Assembly (NCBI GenBank): GCA_965214795.1
Contig: OZ243976.1
Span: forward strand, 4,340,001 to 4,404,000
DNA from: JAJDXW01 sp965214795
Lineage (GTDB): Bacteria; Pseudomonadota; Gammaproteobacteria; HK1
Reading direction: 5' to 3'
DNA: 64,000 nt
Below, piece after piece: positions 26,472 to 34,707 of this stretch. The first letter of the stretch is position 1. Each line of letters begins with the position of its first letter. The position numbers and the translations under genes are program-made. The notes under the pieces are model-generated. The model saw only the letters and a program-made list of their open reading frames with translations, did no database searches and had not been told where the DNA came from.

Positions 26472-29400
26472 TTGGCTCTCGACTGCCTCTCCCTGGACCT
26501 CGAAGTCGGCCGGCACGACGGACGCATCCACGCCTTCGCGGCGGTGCGCGCGGGTACCGGTGAGGCGCTCACCTTTCGCGGCGGCGACCTGGTCTCGGCG
26601 CTCACCGAGCTGGACGCCTTTGCGGACGGCGCGGACTATCTTGTTGGCCACAACCTCATCGCCTTCGATCTTCCCCATCTGGCCGGGGCAAGGCCCGAAC
26701 TCGGGCTATTGCGGCGACCGGCGATCGACACCCTGCGGCTGAACCCCCTCGCCTTCCCTCGCAACCCCTATCACCGTCTGGTCAAGCATTACCAGGACGG
26801 ACAGCTCAAGCGCGGACGGGTGAACGACCCGGAGCTGGACGCCCGACTCGCGCTCGAAGTCTTCGACGAACAGCAAACTGCGCTGTCCGAGCTGCGCGAG
26901 ACGGCCCCCGACCTGCTCGCCACGTGGCATTGGCTGACCTCCGCCGAACGCGATGGGGCGGGATTCGACGCCTTCTTCTCGGCCGTCCGGCGCTCCCCGC
27001 GGCCTTCGGATGGCGAAGCGAGCGATGCGATCCGCGCGTTGCTCGCCAGCGCCGCCTGCCGGAGCCAGTGCCGCGACCTCCTGGCCGATCCGGCGCGGCA
27101 CGGGTGGGCGCTGGCCTATGCGCTCGCCTGGCTGTCGGTTGCCGGGGGCAATTCCGTGATGCCGCCCTGGGTGCGGCATCAGTTTCCGGCCGCTGGCGCG
27201 CTGATACGCCGGTTGCGGGACACCGCCTGCCACGATCCGACCTGCGACTGGTGCCGGGAGCGGCACGACGCCCGCCGGGAGCTCTCCCGCTGGTTCGGAT
27301 TCAACGATTTCCGTCCGGAGCCGGAGGATGGCGACGGCCGACCCATGCAGCGCTCCATCGTCGAGGCGGCCATGGGCGGAGAGCACGTGCTCGGCATCCT
27401 CCCCACGGGGACCGGCAAGTCCCTCTGCTACCAGATTCCGGCCCTCTCCCGCTACGACAAGACCGGGGCTCTGACGGTGGTGATCTCGCCCCTGGTAGCG
27501 CTCATGGCGGATCAGGTGGCGGGCCTCGAAAGGTTCGGGATCGGCTCCTGCGTCACCATCAACGGGCTGCTGTCCATGCCGGAACGCACGGAAGCGCTGG
27601 ACCGGGTGCGCCTGGGCGACGCGGGCATCCTCATCATCGCTCCCGAACAGCTTCGCAGCCAAGGCGTGCGCCGGGCGCTCGAACAGCGCGAGATCGGCGC
27701 CTGGGTGCTGGACGAGGCGCACTGTCTCTCCCGCTGGGGGCACGACTTCCGGCCCGATTACCGCTACGTGGCGCGCTTCATCCGCGAGAAGGCCCCCGAC
27801 GCCGCAGTGCTGTGCCTCACCGCCACCGCCAAACCCGACGTGAGGGAGGACATCCACGCCCACTTCCGCGACCGGCTCGGGATCGAGCTCAGGGTCTTCG
27901 ACGGCGGCGCCCGCCGCGCCAACCTGGAGTTCGTCGTGGTGCGGACCACCTCCGGCGAGAAGCTCGCGCACCTGTACCAGATCCTGATGGCCGATCTGCC
28001 CCCGGAGACGCCGGGCGGCGCCATCGTGTATTGCGCGACGCGCCGGCGTAGCGAGGACGTTGCCGGGTTCCTGCGCGAGAAGGACGTCACCGCGGATCAC
28101 TTCCACGCCGGCCTGTCCCCGGAGATCAAGAAGACCGTTCAGCAGCGCTTCATCGAAGGCGAATTGCGGGTAATCGCCGCTACCAACGCGTTCGGGATGG
28201 GCATCGACAAGCCGGACGTGCGGCTGGTGCTCCATGCCGACGTCCCCGGCTCGCTCGAGAACTACCTGCAAGAAGCGGGCCGCGCCGGACGCGACCGCGC
28301 GGCTGCCCGCTGCGTGCTGCTCTACACGCCGGAGGACGTGGAACGGCAGTTCGGCCTTTCCGCCCGTTCCCGACTCACCCGGCGCGAGATCCAGGCCATC
28401 CTGAAGGCGCTTCGTACCCTGAACCGCAAGAAGCGCATGGACGGCGAGGTCGTCGCCACCGCCGGCGAAATCCTGGGCGAGGACGAGGACGCCGCGTTCG
28501 AGCGCGACTCCGCCACCGACGACACCCGGGTGCGCACCGCCGTCTCCTGGCTGGAGGACGCGCGACTCCTCAACCGCGAAGAGAACCGCGTGCAGGTGTT
28601 CCCGTCCTCCCTCCGGGTGGGATCGGTGGCCGAAGCCTGCGGCCGGCTCGCGAAGGCGACCATCACGGAGGGCTACCGCCGCCGGTTGCTGTCCATCGCC
28701 GAGAACCTGATCCGCGCGGACCCGGACGAAGGGATCTCCACCGACGAGCTGATGGGGGTCGCCGGATTGAACTCGGAAGGCGTACGCCGCGCCCTCTACG
28801 ACCTGGAGCGGCTGGGGATCGCGAGCAATGACACGGCGCTGACCGCATTCGTGCACGCGGGCGTGGCGCGCAGCTCGCAGAAGCGGTTCAGGGAGGCGGC
28901 CGCCCTGGAGCACGCCCTGATCGCCGAACTGCGGCAAGCCGCCCCGGACATGGACGAAGGCGACGCGTGGACCCTTCACCTGCGCACCGCCACCCAGCGC
29001 CTCAAGGACGCCGGCCACGCCCATGCCCTGCCGGAGCGGGTGTGGCACACGCTCCGGGGCATCGCCCGAGATGGCCGCGGAGAGGGGAGCGGCAAGGGCA
29101 GCTTGGGGCTCCGCCGGCGCGACCCCGAGACCGCGCGGGTAACCCTCCAGCGCGGCTGGAAGGCGCTCGAGGAGACCGCGGAACGCCGCCGCACCGCCGC
29201 AGAGCGCCTGCTCGAACACCTGCTCGCCCGCCTGCCGCCCCGCAGCCGGGGCACGGATCTGCTGGCCGAGACGACCCTCGGCAAGCTGATGGAGGCACTC
29301 GAATCCGACCTGGATCTCAAGGCCAGAGTCAAGGACCCCCCCAAGCTCCTGGACCGCGCCCTGCTGTGGTTGCACGAGCAGGAGATCATCCGCCTCAACA

Positions 29401-31847
29401 AGGGGCTGGCCGTGTTCCGCCCCGCCATGTCCATTCATCTCAGCCAGGACCGGCGCGACTTCCTCAACGCCGATTTCACGCCGCTCAAGCTCCATTACGA
29501 GGATCAGGTGCGGCAGATCCACGTGATGGCGGAGTTCGCCGAGCGGGGCCTCGACAACATGACGGACGCGCTGCGGCTGGTGATGGATTACTTCAGCCTG
29601 AGCCAGGAGGAGTTCCTGCGCTGCTGGCTGCCGGACAAGAGCAAGGATCTGTCCCGGCAAACCACGCCAGCCTCCTGGCGGCGGATCGTCGAGAGCCTCG
29701 ATAATCCGGACCAGCAACGCATCGTCGCCGACGACCGGGAGCAGACCAACGTGCTGGTGCTGGCCGGCCCCGGCTCCGGCAAGACCCGGGTGCTGGTGCA
29801 CCGCATCGCGTATCTGCTGCGGGTGCGGCGTGAGAACCCCCGCGGCATCATCGCCCTTGCCTACAACCGGCACGCGGCGGTGGAGATCCACCGCCGCCTC
29901 GCGGAGCTGGTCGGCGGCGACGACGCACGCCGCGTCACCGTGCTCACCTGCCACGGGCTCGCCATGCGGCTGATAGGGGCGAGCTTCAGCGGCCGGACCG
30001 GGCGCATGGACGACGATGCCTTCGACGAGGTGCTGCGCGAGGCGGTCGCCCTGCTGCGCGGCGAAGGACTGCCGCCCGAAGAAACGGATGAGCATCGGGC
30101 GCGGCTGCTGGCCGGCTTCCGCTGGATTCTGGTGGACGAGTACCAGGACGTGGGCCCCGAGCAGTACGCGCTGATCTCGGCCTTGGCCGGCCGAACCCTG
30201 GCCGACGAGGACGACAAGCTCACCCTGTTCGCGGTAGGCGACGACGACCAGAACGTCTACTCCTTCGCCGGCGCATCGGTGGAGTTCATCCGGCGGTTCG
30301 AAGCCGACTATCGGGCAAGACCCGCGTATCTGACCGACAACTACCGCTCTACGGCGCACATCGTCGCCACGGCCAACGCGGCCATCGAGCCGGCCGAGAA
30401 CCGGATGAAGGCCGACCATCCCATCCGCATCGACCGGAAGCGCACCAGGGCGGCGCCCGGCGGGGACTGGGAGGCCCTGGATCCGGTCGCGCGCGGACGG
30501 GTGCAGATGCTGCCGGCGCCGCGCGACCCGGTCTCGCAGGCGCAAGCCGCGATGGCGGAGCTGCGGCGCCTCTCCGCCCTCGCCCCGGACTGGGACTGGT
30601 CCGAGTGCGCGGTCATCGCCCGCGAGTGGAAGTGGCTGGAGCCGGTGCGGGCGTGGTGCGAGGTCCACCGCGTGCCGGTGCAGATGGGAAATGAGCAGAT
30701 CCCGGGCTTCTGGCACCTCCGCGAGACGCGGGCGCTTCTCGATTGGCTGCACGGGCGCGATACCGGGATTGTGAGCGAGGCGGACCTCCGGCAGTGGCTG
30801 GCCGGGCGTCCCTCCGGCCCCTGGATCGAGCTGCTGCGTGAAGCCGTGGACGAGCACACCCTGGAGAGCGGGGGGACGGAGACCCCGGTGGACCACTTCA
30901 TCGAATGGCTGGCGGAGTGGGGCCGGGAGGCGCGCCGCCGGCCGCACGGACTACTACTCCTGTCCGCGCACCGCGCCAAGGGTCTGGAGTTCGCCCATGT
31001 GGTAGTCCTGGACGGCGGGTGGGACCGCTTCGGCAAAGGCGAAGACGCGAACGCGTCGCGCCGACTCTACTACGTGGCCATGACCCGCGCTCGACAGACC
31101 CTCACCATCATGTACTTCCAGCCGGGGGCAGGTCAGCCAAGAGCGCATTCGCGGCCCGGTACCGCAGCGGCGCAACCCGTTGAGCCGGGACTGCGCCCGC
31201 TCCGCAGCGCCTCGGCCGCACTTCGCGCCGCGGAGCCTCCGTCCCCGCCGTACCTCGGGAGATCGCATCCGTTGCGGGACATCCCGCCCGATAGCCCCGC
31301 GGTACTGCATCGGACGCCGGCCGTGCTGCCCCCGCCCACGCCGGCGCTCGAGTCCTGCTATCGGCGGCTCGGTCTCCGCGACGTGGATCTCGGCTTCGCG
31401 GGTCGGCGGGGCGCCCGCCACCCGGCGCACCGCGCCATCGCCGCCCTCTCGCCCGGCGACTCCCTGGAAGTACGAGCTACCGAGACGCACCCTTCCCGAC
31501 GAAATCCTCCGGAGGACCGGTTGCCGTCCACCGACTCACCGGCGGTAGAGACCAACGCAGCACGCCCTCTCCGCCGGTCCGCATTGCAAGACGAACCACC
31601 GCCGCATGAACCGCCGGAATTCCAACCCTCCGTCCGGCGTTGGGAGCTGCTGGACCGGGCCGGCACCGTGGTGGGGCGGCTCGCCAGTGAATTCGAGCCT
31701 CCCTCCGGAATGCAATTCCGGTCCGCGGCGGTGCTGGCGGTCGTGGGTTGGGACCGAGAGGCGTCGGACCCGCAATACCACGACCATATCGAGTGCGAAA
31801 CTTGGGAGGTCGTCGTCCCGGAACTGGTATTCGGGCCGGAGGGCTGA
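26472..31847 (+). CDS. Exonuclease-RecQ-UvrD triple-fusion DNA helicase
   Basis: About 1791 residues. Residues 1-165 resemble a DEDD 3'-5' exonuclease: D9/E11 in LDLEV, H60-N61 and D66 in VGHNLIAFD, D86 in IDTL, and D119/D123 in NDPELDA. Next comes a RecQ-type SF2 helicase: Walker A GTGKS (K316), DEAH at 414-417, and arginine finger QEAGRAGRDR near 600. The C-terminal third is a UvrD/Rep SF1 helicase: AGPGSGKT (K1104), VDEYQD near 1221, SFAGASVEFIRRF, and YVAMTRAR near 1534, followed by a roughly 240-residue extension. All motor motifs are intact. No good ATG start exists; TTG at 26472 is chosen as the first plausible codon before the exonuclease motif, and its ribosome-binding site is poor. 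Probably DNA repair or defence. Confidence 0.85.
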   Translation: MALDCLSLDLEVGRHDGRIHAFAAVRAGTGEALTFRGGDLVSALTELDAFADGADYLVGHNLIAFDLPHLAGARPELGLLRRPAIDTLRLNPLAFPRNPYHRLVKHYQDGQLKRGRVNDPELDARLALEVFDEQQTALSELRETAPDLLATWHWLTSAERDGAGFDAFFSAVRRSPRPSDGEASDAIRALLASAACRSQCRDLLADPARHGWALAYALAWLSVAGGNSVMPPWVRHQFPAAGALIRRLRDTACHDPTCDWCRERHDARRELSRWFGFNDFRPEPEDGDGRPMQRSIVEAAMGGEHVLGILPTGTGKSLCYQIPALSRYDKTGALTVVISPLVALMADQVAGLERFGIGSCVTINGLLSMPERTEALDRVRLGDAGILIIAPEQLRSQGVRRALEQREIGAWVLDEAHCLSRWGHDFRPDYRYVARFIREKAPDAAVLCLTATAKPDVREDIHAHFRDRLGIELRVFDGGARRANLEFVVVRTTSGEKLAHLYQILMADLPPETPGGAIVYCATRRRSEDVAGFLREKDVTADHFHAGLSPEIKKTVQQRFIEGELRVIAATNAFGMGIDKPDVRLVLHADVPGSLENYLQEAGRAGRDRAAARCVLLYTPEDVERQFGLSARSRLTRREIQAILKALRTLNRKKRMDGEVVATAGEILGEDEDAAFERDSATDDTRVRTAVSWLEDARLLNREENRVQVFPSSLRVGSVAEACGRLAKATITEGYRRRLLSIAENLIRADPDEGISTDELMGVAGLNSEGVRRALYDLERLGIASNDTALTAFVHAGVARSSQKRFREAAALEHALIAELRQAAPDMDEGDAWTLHLRTATQRLKDAGHAHALPERVWHTLRGIARDGRGEGSGKGSLGLRRRDPETARVTLQRGWKALEETAERRRTAAERLLEHLLARLPPRSRGTDLLAETTLGKLMEALESDLDLKARVKDPPKLLDRALLWLHEQEIIRLNKGLAVFRPAMSIHLSQDRRDFLNADFTPLKLHYEDQVRQIHVMAEFAERGLDNMTDALRLVMDYFSLSQEEFLRCWLPDKSKDLSRQTTPASWRRIVESLDNPDQQRIVADDREQTNVLVLAGPGSGKTRVLVHRIAYLLRVRRENPRGIIALAYNRHAAVEIHRRLAELVGGDDARRVTVLTCHGLAMRLIGASFSGRTGRMDDDAFDEVLREAVALLRGEGLPPEETDEHRARLLAGFRWILVDEYQDVGPEQYALISALAGRTLADEDDKLTLFAVGDDDQNVYSFAGASVEFIRRFEADYRARPAYLTDNYRSTAHIVATANAAIEPAENRMKADHPIRIDRKRTRAAPGGDWEALDPVARGRVQMLPAPRDPVSQAQAAMAELRRLSALAPDWDWSECAVIAREWKWLEPVRAWCEVHRVPVQMGNEQIPGFWHLRETRALLDWLHGRDTGIVSEADLRQWLAGRPSGPWIELLREAVDEHTLESGGTETPVDHFIEWLAEWGREARRRPHGLLLLSAHRAKGLEFAHVVVLDGGWDRFGKGEDANASRRLYYVAMTRARQTLTIMYFQPGAGQPRAHSRPGTAAAQPVEPGLRPLRSASAALRAAEPPSPPYLGRSHPLRDIPPDSPAVLHRTPAVLPPPTPALESCYRRLGLRDVDLGFAGRRGARHPAHRAIAALSPGDSLEVRATETHPSRRNPPEDRLPSTDSPAVETNAARPLRRSALQDEPPPHEPPEFQPSVRRWELLDRAGTVVGRLASEFEPPSGMQFRSAAVLAVVGWDREASDPQYHDHIECETWEVVVPELVFGPEG

Positions 31848-31895
31848 TCCCGCCTCCCTCCGGAAGCAACTCATGAGATGCCTCCTCGATCCCGG

Positions 31896-32261
31896 CTACA
31901 TCGGAAGTCGGCGTACCCTGATTCGGCTCGCCTCGACGACCACGACGGCGCCGGCTTCCAGGTCAGTCCGAACAGATGCGAGGTTCGCGAGCAGGATCGA
32001 GAGGAGAGCTCCGGTGCTGCGGTCGGGCCGACCGCGAAAGAGGACAACTGATGGACCGGTCACCTCCCGAAGCGCGAGCAACGCTCCGAAGTCCGTGTCT
32101 TACGACACCAGCACGCGACCTTCTTCCGCGGCGAACTCGAATATCGCGTCGTCATCCGCAGACTGCAGGCCGAAATCGCGAACGTGCGCCGCGTCATGGC
32201 CGGCGGCCCGCAGGCCGTCCGCGAACCGCGGGGACAACGCGTTGTCGACGAGGAACTTCAG
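31896..32261 (-). pseudogene. PIN-like (DUF5615/Mut7-C type) toxin, interrupted by an in-frame stop
   Basis: Reads KFLVDNALSPRFADGL, then HVRDFGLQSADDDAIFEFA, then RVLVS, a TAA stop (32100-32102), and continues in frame as DTDFGALLALR and VVLFRGRPDR to a TAG at 31896. Homologues read VSADTDFG here, so the stop replaces one codon in the middle of an acidic catalytic motif. The only start in frame is CTG at 32261, overlapping the antitoxin stop (CTGA), where ATG or GTG would be normal. Two lesions suggest an inactivated ribonuclease toxin; a sequencing error at either site is the alternative. Partner antitoxin lies directly upstream. Confidence 0.75.
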
Positions 32262-32488
32262 GCCGAGGCGACCAGTGGAAGCTGCCGCTCGTCAACTGCG
32301 GCCGCCGCGTAGCGGAGTGCCTCTTCGATATCCTCGGGCTCGAGGTCCGGGTAGTCGGCCAAAACTTGCGCTCTGGTCATGCCCTGCGCGAGAAGGCCGA
32401 TGATCGTGGCGACGGGTATCCGCAAACCACGGATGCACGGAACGCCGCCCATTTGGAGGGGATTGGAGGTGATCCTGCCAAAGCGCAT
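32258..32488 (-). CDS. DUF433 antitoxin-like protein
   Basis: A 76-residue protein of the DUF433 family, small winged-helix-like antitoxins usually encoded just before DUF5615 PIN-like toxins. It shows the family core RITSNPLQMGGVPCIRGLRIPV, LLAQGMTRAQVLADYPDLEPEDI and the helix EEALRYAAAAVDE. ATG at 32488 is chosen because it aligns with family starts and is preceded by a GGA-containing ribosome-binding site; an upstream in-frame extension is not conserved. It should bind its own promoter and neutralise the toxin, but the toxin frame downstream is broken, so it may be a free-standing regulator or a relic. Confidence 0.85.
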   Translation of the reverse strand: MRFGRITSNPLQMGGVPCIRGLRIPVATIIGLLAQGMTRAQVLADYPDLEPEDIEEALRYAAAAVDERQLPLVASA

Positions 32489-32837
32489 CGGAGCTTCCGA
32501 TCCACCCGCTATGACCGCTAGTGAAGATGGTAACCCCGTCGGGACGATAGCGCCAACGAATCCAGTCTTCGTGCGCCCGCCGAAAGACACCTGACGAGGC
32601 TTTGCCAGGATCTGGCGCGGCCGGGCCGGACGAGTCGGTCATCCGGATGTGGGCTCCGCCCTCCGCGGATTGCGAAGCGATGGCGACCGGCGCTCTGGTT
32701 GAAGTCGGGAGCGGGGATCGCGTCAACGTCGGCGAACCATCGGCTCCCGATCCTGTCCGCGTCCGGGCGGCGGCTCCGTCACGCCTCTCGGCGCGGTCCG
32801 AAGATTCCGGGCGGAGGCCTCGCGAGTGGATGCGGTT
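32489..32837. other. Gap between DUF433 antitoxin and EamA transporter
   Basis: About 350 bp without a supported gene. It should contain the promoter of the DUF433/PIN operon (leftward). A minus-strand open frame here includes a stretch, RRAHEDWIRWRYRPDGV, that looks protein-like, but it has no recognisable family and no start. This is the right margin of the accessory insert that begins after hyuB. Confidence 0.5.
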
Positions 32838-33713
32838 TCACTCGGACTCCCGGGTCCGGAAGCTCGCGAGCGCCCGGCTTGCCACCGAGGCGAGGACCAG
32901 CGCGCCGCCGATCAGGGTCGCGACGCTCGGCCGCTCGTCGATGGCGAGCCACACCCACATCGGCGAGAGGATGAACTCGATGAGGATGAGCAGGGTGAGC
33001 TCGGCACCGGGGACGTGGCGCGAGCCCCAGGTGAAGATCACGTGCACGGTGCCGGAGAGGAGCGCGCCCCACACGAAGAGCAGCACCGCATCGCGCGCCG
33101 GGATGGCGAACGCTCCACCGCACAGCAGCGCGGCGTTCAGGCCGCCGAGCACCGCGCCGAGAACGACGATGGGCAGCATGTTGACCCCGCGCCCTTTGCG
33201 AAGGACCACCGCGAAGGCGCCAAAGCACAATGCGGCGAAGAGCGCGAGCGCGTTTCCGAGCAGGGTTCCGGCCCCCAGCCCGTCCCACAACATTACCGCC
33301 ATCCCCGCGAGCGCGACACTCATCGCGACCCACACGCCGCGCTCGACGGTCTCGCCGAGCACGAGCCGGCCGAGGAGCGCGGCGAAGAACGGCGCCCCGC
33401 TCAGCAGGAACATGGTGTTCGCCACCGTGGTGCGGGTGATGGAGAGGATGAAGCAGGTGTTGACCGCCGCGATGAACACGCTGCCGAGCACCATCCACGG
33501 ACGCAGATCGCGCAGGGACGCCGCCAGCCGACCCCCGCTCTGCACCGCGAAGACGACGGCGAGCGCGCCCGCGAGAAACCAGGACCGGTAGAAGACGATC
33601 TGCCAGCCGTCCGCCGATTCCATCGAGCGGACGATGAGCCCGTTCGCGGAGTTGACGACCGAGCTCGCGATCACGAGGAGCAGCGCCGTCCGGTAGTAGC
33701 TCGTCCTCAGCAC
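32838..33713 (-). CDS. EamA/DMT-superfamily transporter
   Basis: Inner-membrane exporter or permease of 291 residues with ten hydrophobic segments arranged as two repeated EamA domains; typical pieces are VFYRSWFLAGALAVVF, NTMFLLSGAPFFAALLGRLVLGETV and, in the second half, LLILIEFILSPMWVWLAIDERPS. Start is GTG at 33713. Substrates of this superfamily are diverse (amino acids, metabolites, nucleosides). No operon partner overlaps it; the next minus-strand gene upstream is 214 bp away. Confidence 0.9.
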   Translation of the reverse strand: MLRTSYYRTALLLVIASSVVNSANGLIVRSMESADGWQIVFYRSWFLAGALAVVFAVQSGGRLAASLRDLRPWMVLGSVFIAAVNTCFILSITRTTVANTMFLLSGAPFFAALLGRLVLGETVERGVWVAMSVALAGMAVMLWDGLGAGTLLGNALALFAALCFGAFAVVLRKGRGVNMLPIVVLGAVLGGLNAALLCGGAFAIPARDAVLLFVWGALLSGTVHVIFTWGSRHVPGAELTLLILIEFILSPMWVWLAIDERPSVATLIGGALVLASVASRALASFRTRESE

Positions 33714-33927
33714 CCCTCACCCGCCTGGTTGCCGGGGCGCCGCTGGGCCGCGGCGCGCAGGCCCAACCCGCGGCGCCCGGGGCCGGCCCTCAGCCCCGGC
33801 GCTCCGCGAACGCCCGGGAGAGGACCCTTTCACCCTTGGGGCGGCGGCCGGCGAGGCGCATCGAGGGCGAGCGGCCGCCGCAGCGCCGGGCACCGTGCGG
33901 TCCGGCGGACGCCCCGGCGGAGCGGGC

Positions 33928-34551
33928 TCAGCCGCCGCCCGCCGCGAGCGCCCCCGAAGCCGCGAGCGCCCCCGAATGGGGAAGACCGTCCAGCCGCAGG
34001 CCGGCCGCGAGCAGGTCCTCGACGACCCCTTCTTCGATCTCGATCCCGAGTGCTTCGTTGAAGCGGTTGAAGAAGCCGCAGAGGGTGGCGCGAAGGGTGA
34101 GCTCCACGATCTGCTCCTCGGTGAAGTGCGCCTTGAGGCGCTCCACCATCGCGGCCGGCATCCGGCGGGCGTCCTCGGTGACGGCCACCGCGTAGTCGCG
34201 CACGAGGGTGTCCACCGCGTCGAATCCGGGCACCTCGGGATCGAGGATGGCGGCCACGCTCGCCGGGTCGAGCCCCTGCTCGACGAGCCGGGGCGCATGA
34301 TGGGCCACGCAGTAGGTGCATTCGCCCGCTTTCGACACCGCCACCAGCGCGATCTCGAGGTAGCGCTTCGGAAGCACCGCCTCGTCGGCGAGCTCGAGCA
34401 GCATGCCCATCACGTGGCGGAGGGCCGGCGCCCGGTGGGCGAAGACCTTCACCTGGTTGAGAAACGGCCCGTAGGACTCCGCGTAGCGCCGGTAGACGGG
34501 CTGAATATCCGCGGGAACCTCGTGGATCTCGACGTCGCGCACTCGTGCCAT
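33928..34551 (-). CDS. Carboxymuconolactone decarboxylase/AhpD-like protein
   Basis: A 207-residue all-helical protein of the CMD/AhpD superfamily, with the redox-type motif ECTYCVAHHAPRL (CxxC plus downstream His) and a second conserved segment TLRATLCGFFNRFNEALGIE. The CxxC indicates a peroxidase/disulphide activity rather than decarboxylation. ATG at 34551 is followed by MARVRDVEIHEVPADIQPVY, as in peroxidase-related family members. Divergent from mmsA with about 155 bp between the starts. The extreme C-terminus (SGALAASGALAAGGG) is low-complexity. Confidence 0.85.
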   Translation of the reverse strand: MARVRDVEIHEVPADIQPVYRRYAESYGPFLNQVKVFAHRAPALRHVMGMLLELADEAVLPKRYLEIALVAVSKAGECTYCVAHHAPRLVEQGLDPASVAAILDPEVPGFDAVDTLVRDYAVAVTEDARRMPAAMVERLKAHFTEEQIVELTLRATLCGFFNRFNEALGIEIEEGVVEDLLAAGLRLDGLPHSGALAASGALAAGGG

Positions 34552-34707
34552 GGCGTTCTCCCATCGTCGACCGTGCGAGTCTATCCCCGGCCGCGGCCCC
34601 GAAGGGCGGCGGGAGGTGAATTTCGAGCCGTTCCGGGGAGCGCACGTCCACTCGGGGGGCGCGATGCGATATCGTTTGCGCCTCGACGCAAACCGCAGGA
34701 GAGTTCC

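Noticed and set aside
26706..30947. Minus-strand open frame of about 1400 codons opposite the fusion helicase
   Set aside because: Shadow of the helicase gene; no conserved motif and composition dictated by the opposite strand.
32292..32726. Minus-strand frame overlapping the DUF433 gene with the stretch RRAHEDWIRWRYRPDGV
   Set aside because: Overlaps a recognised antitoxin gene in another frame and matches no known family; kept only as a remark in the gap entry.
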